In this document: piece by piece, positions 8,295 through 17,594 of the stretch
How the letters are laid out: each line of letters opens with the position of its first letter
Numbering within the stretch: position 1 is the stretch's first letter
Source of the DNA: DATMAM01 sp035559995
GTDB taxonomy: Bacteria; Desulfobacterota; Binatia; UBA9968
Assembly (NCBI GenBank): GCA_035559995.1
Contig: DATMAM010000065.1
Span: forward strand, 1-64,000
Reading direction: 5' to 3'
DNA: 64,000 nt
Position numbers and translations under genes: made by a program
The notes under the pieces: model-generated
Database searches by the model: none
What the model saw: the letters and a program-made list of their open reading frames with translations, nothing else
What the model was told of the DNA's origin: nothing

Positions 8295-9173
8295 CTATTG
8301 TTTTCTGGCAGCCACGTAGCGAGCGATCTCGCGCAACGGCTCGGCTCTTTGACCGTACGGCGCCATTTGCTTCAGGCATTCGGCCAAAAGAGCGTGGACG
8401 CGGCCGGTCGCTCTGGCTGGCCCCGTCACTGAGAGATAATTGGCCATTGCTTTGTGATCGGCCGAAAGCTCATGCGCGTCCAAAATGTCATCCGTGATCT
8501 GGAACGCCAAACCCAAAGCTTGAGCGTAGCGAGTGATCCTGCCGAGATCCGCAGAGGTTGCCCGACCGATCATCGCTCCGACACGGGCCGCCGCCGTAAT
8601 CAAGGCCCCGGTCTTCAAGCGGTCGAGATTCTCCAGCACGCCTGCGGTCACTTTGTGCTTGCCGAGCTCGAGCTCGGTGCTTTGCCCGCCGATCATCCCG
8701 CGGATCCCGGCCGCTTGGGATACCTCCCGGATCAGCCTGGCGATGAGAGGAGCGCCCAGGCGCCGCGCCAACACGGGAGCCGACATGATGAAAAAGGCTT
8801 CGGTGAGCAAGGCATCGCCGGCCAAAAGGGCTGTCGCCTCGCCAAACCGTTTATGGCACGCAAGCTTTCCCCGGCGCATGTCGTCGTTGTCAAGCGCCGG
8901 CAGATCGTCGTGAATCAGCGAGTAGCAGTGGATCAGCTCGATCGCGCACGCAAACGGCAACAGCAGGCTGCGCTTGGCGCCGAACAACTCGCCGCACGCC
9001 AGGGTCAACGTCGGACGGAACCTTTTCCCGCCATCCAGAACGCTGTAGCGCATGGCCTGCTGAAGCTTCGGCGGGAGCAGTCGGTCTCTTTTGAGGTACT
9101 TCTCTAGCGTGCGGTCGACGAGCGATTTGCGCTCGAGCAGGTAGCGTTGAATGTCGAGGGCTTTACGGGCCAC
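8295..9173 (-). CDS. ispA: Farnesyl diphosphate synthase-type polyprenyl synthetase
   Basis: A 292-residue short-chain isoprenyl diphosphate synthase. The first Asp-rich motif D-D-L-P-A-L-D-N-D-D (about residue 88) is preceded by H-C-Y-S-L-I-H, closely matching bacterial FPP synthases (IspA), and the second motif D-D-I-L-D is near residue 229. It condenses IPP with DMAPP/GPP to give FPP for the squalene synthase directly downstream. The GTG at 9173 is the only start near the conserved N-terminus and lacks a clear ribosome binding site. A geranylgeranyl product cannot be excluded from motifs alone. Confidence 0.9.
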   Translation of the reverse strand: MARKALDIQRYLLERKSLVDRTLEKYLKRDRLLPPKLQQAMRYSVLDGGKRFRPTLTLACGELFGAKRSLLLPFACAIELIHCYSLIHDDLPALDNDDMRRGKLACHKRFGEATALLAGDALLTEAFFIMSAPVLARRLGAPLIARLIREVSQAAGIRGMIGGQSTELELGKHKVTAGVLENLDRLKTGALITAAARVGAMIGRATSADLGRITRYAQALGLAFQITDDILDAHELSADHKAMANYLSVTGPARATGRVHALLAECLKQMAPYGQRAEPLREIARYVAARKQ

Positions 9174-9247
9174 GCTGATTTGGACCGGTTTGTTGCGATT
9201 CCGCGCGAGCTCCCCGGAGCGCGATCGAGCTGCTTGACCTCGACGCC

Positions 9248-10381
9248 TCAGCTTATTGGGGACCTCGTATCGACTGCGCTACCGCTTTCGGTGCTCGGCG
9301 ATTTACGATAGCGGCTTCCCTCTTGATCGCCTAAATATGTGATCGGCAATTCGGGCGCAAGAGGGCCGTCGGTTTTGGGGCCGCGGAGCGCGACCCGCAG
9401 AGCCTTGAGCGGATGGCTTACGGCATCATTGACAGCGGTCGCTTCATAACCGCAGTGGGCCATGCAGTTGGCGCACTTCGGATTTCTGCCGGTGCCGTAA
9501 CGCTCCCAGTCGGTCTCTTCCATGAGCGCCTTGAAGCTCGGCGCGTATCCCTCATCGACCAGGAGATAGCACGGCCGCTGCCAACCCAATACGTTGCGGG
9601 TCGGATTGCCCCAGGGCGTGCAGCGGTAAGTTTGGTTGCCGGCGAGAAAATCCAGAAACAGGCTCGAATGATTAAGGCGCCACTTGCGGCGGTTGCGCGA
9701 GCTGAAAATCTCCCGGAACAGGCGCTTGCTCGCGCTTCTCTGCATGAAGACATCCCGGCGCGGCGCATGCTCGTAACTGAACCCCGGGGAGATCGTCACG
9801 CCCTCGACGCCAAGAGCCGTAACGTCGTCGAGGAACTTGGTCACCTCGGCGGCCGACTCGCCCTGGAACAGAGTGCAATTGACCGTCACCCGAAACCCTC
9901 TCTCAAGCGCCTTTCGGATCGCCTCCACCGCCCGGTCGAACACCCCCGCTCGACAGACCGAGGCATCGTGCCGCTCGCGATTCCCGTCCAGATGAACCGA
10001 GAAGGCCAAATAGGGCGAAGGGCGATAGTCGTTCAGGCGTTGCGAAAGGAGCAAAGCGTTGGTGCACAGGTACACAAACTTCTTTCGTTGAATCAGGCCG
10101 CGGACGATCTCCGGCATCTGCTGATGGATCAAAGGCTCGCCGCCGGCGATCGAGACGACCGGCGCGCCGCATTCGTCAATCGCGGCCAGGCATTCTTCCA
10201 CGCTCAAGCGACGATTGAGGATTTCCTCCGGATAGTCGATCTTGCCGCAACCGGCGCACGCCAAATTGCAGCGAAACAACGGCTCCAACATGAGAACCAG
10301 CGGGTAGCGCTCAACTCCCCGCAATCGCTGACGCGCGATGTAAAGGAGCACAACCAGCTTTTGACGGAGCGGAATGCCCAC
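9248..10381 (-). CDS. hpnH: Adenosylhopane synthase HpnH (radical SAM)
   Basis: A 377-residue radical SAM protein. The [4Fe-4S]/SAM motif C38-xxx-C42-xx-C45 is followed by A-G-G-E-P-L, the glycine-rich SAM-binding segment. A later C-x-N-C-M-A-H-C-G-Y cluster near residue 300 is characteristic of HpnH. The enzyme joins the 5'-deoxyadenosyl group to diploptene, the first step to C35 hopanoids; HpnG, encoded in the same strand block, acts next. The start is a GTG with GGGAG 6 bases upstream. A 74-base gap separates it from ispA. Confidence 0.93.
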   Translation of the reverse strand: MGIPLRQKLVVLLYIARQRLRGVERYPLVLMLEPLFRCNLACAGCGKIDYPEEILNRRLSVEECLAAIDECGAPVVSIAGGEPLIHQQMPEIVRGLIQRKKFVYLCTNALLLSQRLNDYRPSPYLAFSVHLDGNRERHDASVCRAGVFDRAVEAIRKALERGFRVTVNCTLFQGESAAEVTKFLDDVTALGVEGVTISPGFSYEHAPRRDVFMQRSASKRLFREIFSSRNRRKWRLNHSSLFLDFLAGNQTYRCTPWGNPTRNVLGWQRPCYLLVDEGYAPSFKALMEETDWERYGTGRNPKCANCMAHCGYEATAVNDAVSHPLKALRVALRGPKTDGPLAPELPITYLGDQEGSRYRKSPSTESGSAVDTRSPIS

Positions 10382-10544
10382 TTAAAACTCCCAGGCCGAC
10401 GGAATCGATTGCTGCGCCGATCTTTTCACGGAAAACAGTTCCGGCGAAACTAGCGACAGAGGCCCGAGCAACCGTCTGTACAGCTCATCTCGCCAAAAGA
10501 CGCCTCCATCGCGTGAAAGCCCGAGCGCGGCCTGTCCAGTAGGG

Positions 10545-11285
10545 CTAACGGCCGGCCACCGATCCGTCCCTGCCGCGAGCGAGCCGTTCCGCGATAATGC
10601 GGTAGACCTCCGGCGAGAAACCCAAACCTATGTGCGTGCTAGCGACCTCGACGTGCTCGACGTTCGAACAATGCGGGTCCATGCAAGCTTGCCACGCAAC
10701 CACCGCATCGGAGCGCGAGTAGATGGCGGTCACCGGCGTGATGAGCCCGACGCGATTGCGCGAGGCAATCTCAGCTTCGATTCGATCCAGATCGATCCCG
10801 CGGCGGCGAAAGGCGCGCGCGACCACGGTATACTTCGGGCCGCCCACGACCGGAGTGCCGAGAGTGATGACCTGTTGGACGAGGTCCGGGCGCTCCCGCG
10901 CGGCCTCCCGAGCGAGATAGCCTCCCAGGCTCCAGCCGACGAGCCGCACCTTCTGTTGGGCCTCGCGGGCGAAAGAGACCACAAGCCGCAGCACGCGCAC
11001 CAGCAGCTCCGGCACATTCCTCGAGTTGGCTCCCCGTCCCAGGCCGCGCACCCGATATCCGAGAAGATGCAAGTAACCCCTCAGGAAAACCGTCGACAGA
11101 TCGCCGCCGCCGTAACCGGGCAGCACAAGAACGGGCTCGGCCAGTCCTCGCGGCTGGCGCGCAAGCGTCGGCGCGCGAAGCAAAAGCCGCGGCAGCTCGA
11201 GAAGACTACGGACCTCGCGCACCAGGCCCAAGCGCGTCGGAGCCTTAAATTCCAGCCGCTCGGGATCGCGCGTTGCTTCTTTCAT
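10545..11285 (-). CDS. Alpha/beta-fold hydrolase (esterase/lipase type)
   Basis: A 246-residue alpha/beta hydrolase. V-L-P-G-Y-G-G-G-D supplies the oxyanion region, G-W-S-L-G-G near residue 118 is the nucleophile elbow (GxSxG), and S-R-S-D-A-V-V and a late T-H-I-G-L segment provide a candidate Asp and His. No signal peptide is seen, so it is probably cytoplasmic. It is 163 bases upstream of hpnH on the same strand, so co-transcription with the hopanoid genes is possible but not shown. Substrate unknown. Confidence 0.75.
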   Translation of the reverse strand: MKEATRDPERLEFKAPTRLGLVREVRSLLELPRLLLRAPTLARQPRGLAEPVLVLPGYGGGDLSTVFLRGYLHLLGYRVRGLGRGANSRNVPELLVRVLRLVVSFAREAQQKVRLVGWSLGGYLAREAARERPDLVQQVITLGTPVVGGPKYTVVARAFRRRGIDLDRIEAEIASRNRVGLITPVTAIYSRSDAVVAWQACMDPHCSNVEHVEVASTHIGLGFSPEVYRIIAERLARGRDGSVAGR

Positions 11286-11568
11286 CCGCCCGCCGCCATT
11301 CGCGCCTTGCTGCCGTAAAGCGAGCTTCCATCGTGATGCTCGCCTGCGGAAACAAGTTATACCCGACGGCGGCCGACTTCAAACGATTTTCCGCCGCGCC
11401 AACTTCTTGGCTCCCGCAAGCCCGCCCGTGGCTGGGCGGGCGCCTCTGCGTTCGACGGCGCACGGCGCCCGGACGTCTGCCGAATGCATCTTCGGCGCGC
11501 GTGGCTCGCCGCAAGTTGAAGCACCGGGCCGCGCATGATAAAAAGCCAAAACAATTCTGGAGGGGTTG

Positions 11569-12564
11569 ATGGACTACGAGCTTTTGGCGGACAAGGCGCT
11601 CGGCGGGGAGATTCTCGGGCGCGAGGAGATGTCGGGCGTGCTGAACGCGCCCGACGAAAGGCTGCCCGAGCTGCTCCAGGCCGCGTTTCGCGTCCGCCAC
11701 CGCTATTGGGGAAAGAAGGTTCAGATTCACGTTCTCAAGAACATCAAAAGCGGCCTTTGTCCGGAGGACTGCCATTACTGCTCGCAGTCGTCGATCTCGA
11801 AGGCGCCGATCGACCGATACCCGCTGCTACCCAAGGAAAACCTCCTCGAGGCCGCCGCCAAGGCGAAGGAGGCCGGTGCTGTGCGCTACTGCATGGTCGC
11901 GAGCGGGAGAGGCCCCACGGACAGGGAGACCGAGCGGGTCGCAGCCGTCGTCGAGGAGATCAAGAGACAAGTTCCGATCCATGTCTGCGCTTGTCTGGGA
12001 CTTTTAGACCAATCCAAAGCGAAGATCCTCAAGCAGGCGGGGGTCGAGCGCGTCAATCACAATCTCAACACCAGCCGCAATCACCATCCCAAGATCTGCA
12101 CCACGCACACGTACGACGACCGCGTGGCGACGGTCAGGATCGTCCGCGAGGCCGGCATGTCCACCTGCTGTGGCGGCATCATGGGGATGGGCGAGAGCCA
12201 ACAAGACGTGATCGACTGGGCGCTTGCCTTGAGAGAGTTGGACGTCGACTCCATTCCGGTAAACTTCCTCCACCCGATTCCCGGCACGCCGCTTCAGGAC
12301 ACCCGCGAGCTTAACCCGCAGTACTGCCTGAAGATCCTCTGTCTGGTTCGCTTCGTAAACCCGAGCAAGGAAATCCGCGTCGGCGGCGGGAGGGAAGTCA
12401 ACTTGAGGTCGCTTCAGCCGCTCAGCCTTTATCCCGCAAACTCGCTCTTCGTCAACGGTTACCTGACCACGCCGGGACAGAAGGCCGCGGATGCGCACCA
12501 GATGATCGCCGATCTCGGCTTCGAGATCGCCGAGAGCGCATCGATGGCGGCCGCCGAGCGTTAA
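11569..12564 (+). CDS. bioB: Biotin synthase
   Basis: A 331-residue radical SAM enzyme that inserts sulfur into dethiobiotin. C64-xxx-C68-xx-C71 (in G-L-C-P-E-D-C-H-Y-C) binds the [4Fe-4S] cluster; Y-C-M-V-A-S-G-R and the H-N-L-N-T-S segment are BioB signatures, and further Cys residues plus a late R-V-G-G-G-R-E segment contribute to the [2Fe-2S] site. The start is the ATG at 11569 with GGAGG five bases upstream; a TTG at 11566 is less likely. No other biotin gene is adjacent. It overlaps the convergent permease gene by four bases. Confidence 0.95.
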   Translation: MDYELLADKALGGEILGREEMSGVLNAPDERLPELLQAAFRVRHRYWGKKVQIHVLKNIKSGLCPEDCHYCSQSSISKAPIDRYPLLPKENLLEAAAKAKEAGAVRYCMVASGRGPTDRETERVAAVVEEIKRQVPIHVCACLGLLDQSKAKILKQAGVERVNHNLNTSRNHHPKICTTHTYDDRVATVRIVREAGMSTCCGGIMGMGESQQDVIDWALALRELDVDSIPVNFLHPIPGTPLQDTRELNPQYCLKILCLVRFVNPSKEIRVGGGREVNLRSLQPLSLYPANSLFVNGYLTTPGQKAADAHQMIADLGFEIAESASMAAAER

Positions 12565-14315
12565 ACCTGAAGGCTGTAGCGCTGCGAGAACCGGTGCAAG
12601 AGCACGGCTAGAAGCACGGTTGCGACCGTGATCACGAGGCTGAACGCCGCCAGCTCGCCGATCCGGCCGTTCTCCCACAATTCCCAGATCGTCACCGAGA
12701 TCACCTGCGAGCCCGGACTGTAAAGCAGCAGCGCCAGAGAAAGCTCGCGGATCGTGATCAAAAAAATGTAGATCCAGCCCGAAAACAGCGCCGGCAGCAT
12801 CAGCGGAATGAGAATCTTTCTGATCGTGTGCCCCCAGCTCCCGCCGCACGCCGCCGAGCTCTCCTCGAGCTCGCGGTGGATGCTGAGCAGGCCCGCGTAG
12901 CTGAAACGCATTCCGTACGGCAGATACCGCGTTAGAAACGCGAGCGCGATAATCCAGATCGTGCCGTAGATCGGCAACGGGATCGCCAGGTACATCTTGA
13001 GAATCGCGACTCCCATCACCAGCCCCGGAAAAACGAGCGGCGCGGTGGCGAGCTGATCGAGCGCCCAGCGCTGGGAAATGTTGGTGCGCACGACGAGCCA
13101 CGCGGCGACGAACGTCAGGACCACGGTCGCCGAGGCGGCCGCGACCGAGATCGTGACGCTGTTGAGAATCGCCCAGACAATCGTGTTGTCGCTAAAGGCC
13201 GCGGTATAATTTTTCAGCGTGAGAAGCGAGAACGCTTTTGCGGAAGGCGGCTGCGCGTAAGGCAAAAACGACGACCAGATCAAGGCGACCAGCGGAAGAA
13301 GTTGCAGCAGCGGCAGGGTCAAAAGGAGCGCTCCGCCCAGCCATCGCCAGCGCCGCAGATCGACCCGCCGGGGCCGATACCCTTTCCCCGTCACCGTCGT
13401 GAATCGATGCGTTTCGCCGGTGACCTTGTGGTAGCAGAACAGAACCACGCCGACCACGACCATCAGCAGGATCGAATAGGCGCTGGCCTCCCCGTACCGG
13501 GGGATGAAGCTGCTCCGGATCTGCAGGTAGATCTTGGTCGTTAACACTTCGAGCCCGGCCGGAAGGCCGATCAGCGCGGGAATTTCGAACGCCTCCAGAG
13601 AGCGAATGAACGTGAGGATCAAAACCGCGAGCGCGCTCGGCAGCGCCAGCGGCAACGTCACGCGCCAAAAGACCTGCCGGTCCTTGCTGCCGGCCACCAG
13701 CGCCGCTTCTTCGAGCGCAGGGTCCATCGAGCGAAACGGCGTGGCCATCAGCAGAAAGACCACGGGCGTCCAGAGCAGAGCCTCGACGAGAATCATCCCC
13801 GCCATGGAAAACACGTTGAAGACCGGCGAGACGCCCGTGAGGTCTGCGGCGATCACATTGATCAAACCCGCTTCCGGCCCCAACAGGAGAATCCAGCCGA
13901 TCACCTTGACGATGCCGGGAATACCGAAGGAGATGAACGCGAACACGTAGGCGACCGCGCGAAACGGGGCGTTGGTTCGCTCCGCGAGCCATGCGAGCAG
14001 CGTCCCCAGGGACAAGGCGCCCAGCGCGCTGCCGCAAGAGAAGAGAAACGAATTCCAGATCAGCCTGTTGAAGTCCGCCAAAGACGCAAAAATGTTCTCG
14101 TAGTGCTCGAGCGTGAACGAGCCGGCCTCGGAACCGCGTTCCACCACCAGGCTCGACATCAAAATGAAATAGAGCGGCGGCACGACCAGGTAAGCGAGCG
14201 CGAGCCCGGTTACGAAAAACAACGCGTGATTCCCGTCCCAGCGGCCCGGCGCGATCCGGGCGCGAAATCCGGAAGTCAACGAAAGCGCGTCATGCCTTCG
14301 GTTTAGAAGCGCCAC
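12561..14315 (-). CDS. Fused double-domain ABC permease (Fe(III)/FbpB type)
   Basis: A 584-residue inner-membrane protein with about twelve hydrophobic segments arranged as two homologous permease halves. Each half has an EAA-type loop (E-E-A-A-L-V-A-G-S near residue 200 and E-E-S-S-A-A-C-G-G near residue 475). This organisation is typical of FbpB/CysW-like permeases for Fe(III), phosphonate or thiosulfate-like importers. It lies 15 bases downstream of the binding protein at 14331-15374, so the two form an operon. No ATPase gene is present. A paralogue with the same layout is at 52772-54568. Start: GTG with GGAG 7 bases upstream. Confidence 0.85.
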   Translation of the reverse strand: MALLNRRHDALSLTSGFRARIAPGRWDGNHALFFVTGLALAYLVVPPLYFILMSSLVVERGSEAGSFTLEHYENIFASLADFNRLIWNSFLFSCGSALGALSLGTLLAWLAERTNAPFRAVAYVFAFISFGIPGIVKVIGWILLLGPEAGLINVIAADLTGVSPVFNVFSMAGMILVEALLWTPVVFLLMATPFRSMDPALEEAALVAGSKDRQVFWRVTLPLALPSALAVLILTFIRSLEAFEIPALIGLPAGLEVLTTKIYLQIRSSFIPRYGEASAYSILLMVVVGVVLFCYHKVTGETHRFTTVTGKGYRPRRVDLRRWRWLGGALLLTLPLLQLLPLVALIWSSFLPYAQPPSAKAFSLLTLKNYTAAFSDNTIVWAILNSVTISVAAASATVVLTFVAAWLVVRTNISQRWALDQLATAPLVFPGLVMGVAILKMYLAIPLPIYGTIWIIALAFLTRYLPYGMRFSYAGLLSIHRELEESSAACGGSWGHTIRKILIPLMLPALFSGWIYIFLITIRELSLALLLYSPGSQVISVTIWELWENGRIGELAAFSLVITVATVLLAVLLHRFSQRYSLQV

Positions 14316-14330
14316 GCGACCGCTCCGTCG

Positions 14331-15374
14331 TTACTTGCGGGAGATTTCCATCATGAGCCTGTTCCATCGGTTGTTGGCCGCCTCGTATTGCTGCAGCGTC
14401 AGGCCTTTTTCGGGATACCAGCGCGTAAAGCCGTAGCTCTTGAGCGCCGTTCCGAACTTGAATTTCTCTTCCATCATCTTTTGCCCTTCCGGGCTCAATA
14501 GAAAATCGTTAAAGAGCAGCGCGGCGTGCGGGCGCTGCGCGTGCGCCGCCAGGGCGACGCCGCCCGCGTTGGCGACCACGAGCTCCATCGGCACCCAATC
14601 GACCGGAGATCCCTTCTCCTGCGCCTGCAGGACATGGTTGCGGAAAATCGACGGCGATATCGCCACCTCGCCCGACACGATCAACTCGTTGAGCGCGCCG
14701 CCCGAGATCATATGCAGCTTGATCCCCTGCTCTTTGAGCTTTCTTACAAACTCCTCGCCCTTTGCTTTGACCATCGCGCCGATGATCCGCTCGCCGGTCT
14801 CGCTCCCGGAAATGGCCAGTTTGCCCTTGAGGGCCGGATTCGTGAGATCCGCGAATTGTTTCGGCACATCCTTGGGCGGAATCGCATTCTTGTTGTAGCC
14901 GACGCCCACGTAAGATTCCCGGTCCGAAACCCAGTAGTACAGCTTGCCGGGAGCGTCCTCCTTCGCATCGTCCGGATACGCGGCGATGTTCGGCGTCGTG
15001 AACGGCATGAGAAGCTTCTCTTCACGGAACAGCATCAGCGCCGGCGGCGTCGTCTCGATCGCGTCCACCGCGTGCCGGCGCGCTTTGGCCTCGTTGATCA
15101 CCCGGCTTGTGATCTCGGAGGAGTTGCCGCGGTAAGCCTCGACCTTGACGCCCGGATACTTGGCCTCAAACGCCTGCGCGATCTCTTTGTACGAGATGAG
15201 CGACGTGTACCAGACGACTTTCCCTTCCTTTTTCGCTCCCGCGAACAAAACCTGCTCCCGATCGGCTCCCGTGTAACGCGCAAGGTCGGCCGCCGAAGCC
15301 GGTTTGCCTGCTTGCGCCGGGAGCGACGTCGCGGTCGCGGCAAAAAGCCAAAGCGTGATCAGAACCACTTTCAT
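14331..15374 (-). CDS. ABC transporter substrate-binding protein (FbpA/FutA-like)
   Basis: A 347-residue periplasmic binding protein of the type used with Fe(III)-like importers. A Sec signal peptide covers about residues 1-22 (M-K-V-V-L-I-T-L-W-L ending Q-A-G). The body has the family segments E-G-K-V-V-W-Y-T-S-L near residue 52, the A-F-E-A-K-Y-P-G-V segment, and the late L-L-F-N-D-F-L-L-S-P-E-G-Q segment. CGGAGGT precedes the ATG. It is followed by its fused permease. Despite family names, ligands of these proteins are often not iron; the tyrosines expected for ferric binding cannot be assigned by eye. Confidence 0.85.
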   Translation of the reverse strand: MKVVLITLWLFAATATSLPAQAGKPASAADLARYTGADREQVLFAGAKKEGKVVWYTSLISYKEIAQAFEAKYPGVKVEAYRGNSSEITSRVINEAKARRHAVDAIETTPPALMLFREEKLLMPFTTPNIAAYPDDAKEDAPGKLYYWVSDRESYVGVGYNKNAIPPKDVPKQFADLTNPALKGKLAISGSETGERIIGAMVKAKGEEFVRKLKEQGIKLHMISGGALNELIVSGEVAISPSIFRNHVLQAQEKGSPVDWVPMELVVANAGGVALAAHAQRPHAALLFNDFLLSPEGQKMMEEKFKFGTALKSYGFTRWYPEKGLTLQQYEAANNRWNRLMMEISRK

Positions 15375-15514
15375 GAGCGTACCTCCGTTGAGCGAGTTGA
15401 GGGGGTTCTTGCGCCTCGGGCTTGCATCATTCTTTCGAGCTTTAGCCCGGATGGCGCACCTCAGAGCTTCCGTCGCACGAACCTAGTCCAAAACTCGCCG
15501 CCAGGCAAGGAACC

Positions 15515-15970
15515 TTATTCCCTGGCGGGCCGGAACTTCGGCAGCGTGAAGCCCTCGTTGGGATGATCCTCGTAGAGGATCTCAACGGGCATCCCGATCC
15601 GGACCTCTCGCGGATCGATATCGACGACGTTGCTGCTGATGAGCGGCCCCTCGTCGAGCTCGATCAGCGCGTAGACGTACGGCACGTCGTCTTTGAAGCC
15701 GGGATGAAGGGGCCAATGATGGATATTGAACGCGAAGATCTTGCCCTTGCCGCTGGCCTCCGTCCATTCGAGGTTTCCCATGAAGGGCTCATTGTCGTGA
15801 AATCGGCAATAAGCCTTCGGCCAGTAATGGGCGCCGCAAATCTTGCATCTGAACAAAAGAAACTTGTGCTCCCTGAGCCCGTCCCAGAAAGGCTGATTGT
15901 CGAGGTCGATATTGGGCAGCGGCTTGGTATACGGGTCCGAGACCACGCGCACGTTGTCGCTCTTCGCCAT
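15515..15970 (-). CDS. DUF35-type Zn-ribbon/OB-fold protein (thiolase partner)
   Basis: A 151-residue protein of the OB-fold acyl-CoA-associated family that pairs with SCP2-type thiolases. The rubredoxin-like zinc ribbon is C42-K-I-C45 with C55-R-F-H58, so the fourth usual Cys appears to be His. The OB-fold half begins at about residue 65. The ATG at 15970 with GGGAGGT upstream starts right at the end of the thiolase-like gene (stop at 15973), so the two are coupled. Such proteins bind CoA thioesters and assist or gate the thiolase-like partner. Confidence 0.85.
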   Translation of the reverse strand: MAKSDNVRVVSDPYTKPLPNIDLDNQPFWDGLREHKFLLFRCKICGAHYWPKAYCRFHDNEPFMGNLEWTEASGKGKIFAFNIHHWPLHPGFKDDVPYVYALIELDEGPLISSNVVDIDPREVRIGMPVEILYEDHPNEGFTLPKFRPARE

Positions 15971-15972
15971 GA

Positions 15973-17160
15973 CTACCTCCCCAAAAGAGTGCACGAATGA
16001 ATCGAGCACATGCCGGGCGCGAGCAACTCTCCGCCGTGACCGGTGCTCATCGCGATGTCGCAGCCTGGAATTTGCCGTTCGCCCGCTTCCCCGCGAAGCT
16101 GCCGCACCGCCTCGGCGAAACCGGTGAGATCCGCGAGATGGTAGCAGCTCAGGAGCCCGCCGCCCGTGTTTACCGGAATCGAGCCGCCCGGGCCGATCGC
16201 GCCGCTTTCGACAAACGGTCCCCCCTCGCCTTTGCCGCACCAGCCGTAATCTTCGAGCTGAAACAAAACCTCGCCGGTAAAGCAATCGTAGAGCTCAGCG
16301 CACTTCACGTCTTTTAACTCTACGCCGGCCTCTCGAAACGCCTGCTCCTTTGCGGTCTTTACGGCCATGGAGGTGTAGTTTTTTTTCTCCCACCAGAGCT
16401 CGCGAATGATTTCGCCGAATCCCTGCCCGAGGACGTACACGGGAGGCTTCTTCAAATCCCGGGCGCGCTCGGCCGTGGTCATGATAAACGCGACGGCGCC
16501 GTCGGAAATCAGGCAGAGATCCAAAAGGCGATAGGGCTCGACCACCAGCGGCGAATTTTGGTGATCTTCGATCGTCATCGGCCGCCCGTACATCTTCGCC
16601 TCGGGATTTTTGCACGCCCAGGCGCGCGCCGCCACGGCGATCGCGCCCAGCTGCCGGCTCGTCGTCCCGTACTCGGCCATGTGCCGCGACGCCATCCACG
16701 AATGGTGGCTGAACGCGCGCAGATCGCCCAGCGGCCTGCCCCACGCCCCTTCCTTTTCGATGTGAACCATGCCGCGAAATCCCTTGGCTTTGTTTTCCTG
16801 CGCTCGCGTCCAATCATCCACGACGCCGCAGAGCGCGATGTGGCTGGCGATTCGCCGATCGAGAAACGACATGGCCGCCGCGATCCCGAGCGCGGCCAGC
16901 GCGCCGCCCCGCTCAACGGTGAAGAAAAAATTTATCGGCAGCGCCAAGATCCGGGGAAAAGGGTCCGCGTACGCCGCCCGCTCGCCCGCTCCCGCGCCGC
17001 GCACAAGCTCGATGGCGCCGTCGATATCCTCGCGCTTGAGTCCGGCGTCGGCGATCGCCCGGCGCACCGCCTCGGCCGCGACTTGCCGGCGCGTGCGCTG
17101 CGGCTGCGGCCCGGCGACGACTCCGAGACCGACGATGGCGTATTTTCGGCTGGCTGTCAT
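15973..17160 (-). CDS. Thiolase-like protein (SCP2 type), catalytic Cys not seen
   Basis: A 395-residue member of the thiolase superfamily. The C-terminal half has the expected A-E-L-Y-D-C-F-T, N-T-G-G-G-L-L-S and S-T-G-H-G-G segments, the last supplying active-site His/Gly. At the position of the nucleophilic cysteine (normally Cys-x-Ser-Gly) the protein has T-V-E-R-G-G (81-86), so ordinary Claisen or thiolysis chemistry through a Cys-acyl intermediate is unlikely. Members with this change paired with DUF35 proteins occur in acyl-CoA catabolism, where retro-aldol activity is known for some. Which reaction applies here is unknown. Confidence 0.8.
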   Translation of the reverse strand: MTASRKYAIVGLGVVAGPQPQRTRRQVAAEAVRRAIADAGLKREDIDGAIELVRGAGAGERAAYADPFPRILALPINFFFTVERGGALAALGIAAAMSFLDRRIASHIALCGVVDDWTRAQENKAKGFRGMVHIEKEGAWGRPLGDLRAFSHHSWMASRHMAEYGTTSRQLGAIAVAARAWACKNPEAKMYGRPMTIEDHQNSPLVVEPYRLLDLCLISDGAVAFIMTTAERARDLKKPPVYVLGQGFGEIIRELWWEKKNYTSMAVKTAKEQAFREAGVELKDVKCAELYDCFTGEVLFQLEDYGWCGKGEGGPFVESGAIGPGGSIPVNTGGGLLSCYHLADLTGFAEAVRQLRGEAGERQIPGCDIAMSTGHGGELLAPGMCSIHSCTLLGR

Positions 17161-17594
17161 AACTTCCCCCGCGTTTCCGCAACAATGCGGCCCTGATCTT
17201 TAGGGCATGGCGAACGAAACCTCACGTGCCGCCCCGAGCACGATTCTCGGCCGGAGCCGCGCCAACGCGAAGAATGTCTCCGGGCCGAGCTCGGCCCCTA
17301 CGGCTTATCTTTATTTCAGAACCCGAGTTCTATACAATCCCGTGCGCGGCTGTTTGGCTTCCATGAGGAAGTTCAAAAGTAGGTGGTCGTCCGCCGATCG
17401 AGCGCCGAGCCCTGAAGAGCGCGGGCGGAGAAGCGTTGAGGTCGCGCTCCGGCCGGTGCCGTTGGCGGTGAACTCGTGATGGATTCTCGGAATTTCCCGG
17501 GCCGCGGGCGATTCCGCCGAGCGCGCGGCGGCTGGAGAGAGCCTCGGCGGATCGGATCTCCCGGCAATTTGGTTTGAGCGAGGGAGAGATTTCG
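17161..17594. other. Intergenic region between divergent genes
   Basis: 434 bases between the thiolase-like gene and the amidohydrolase. A TATACA box at 17331-17336 could be a -10 element but has no matching -35 at normal distance. I found no repeat, RNA gene or gene remnant that I can support. Confidence 0.4.
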
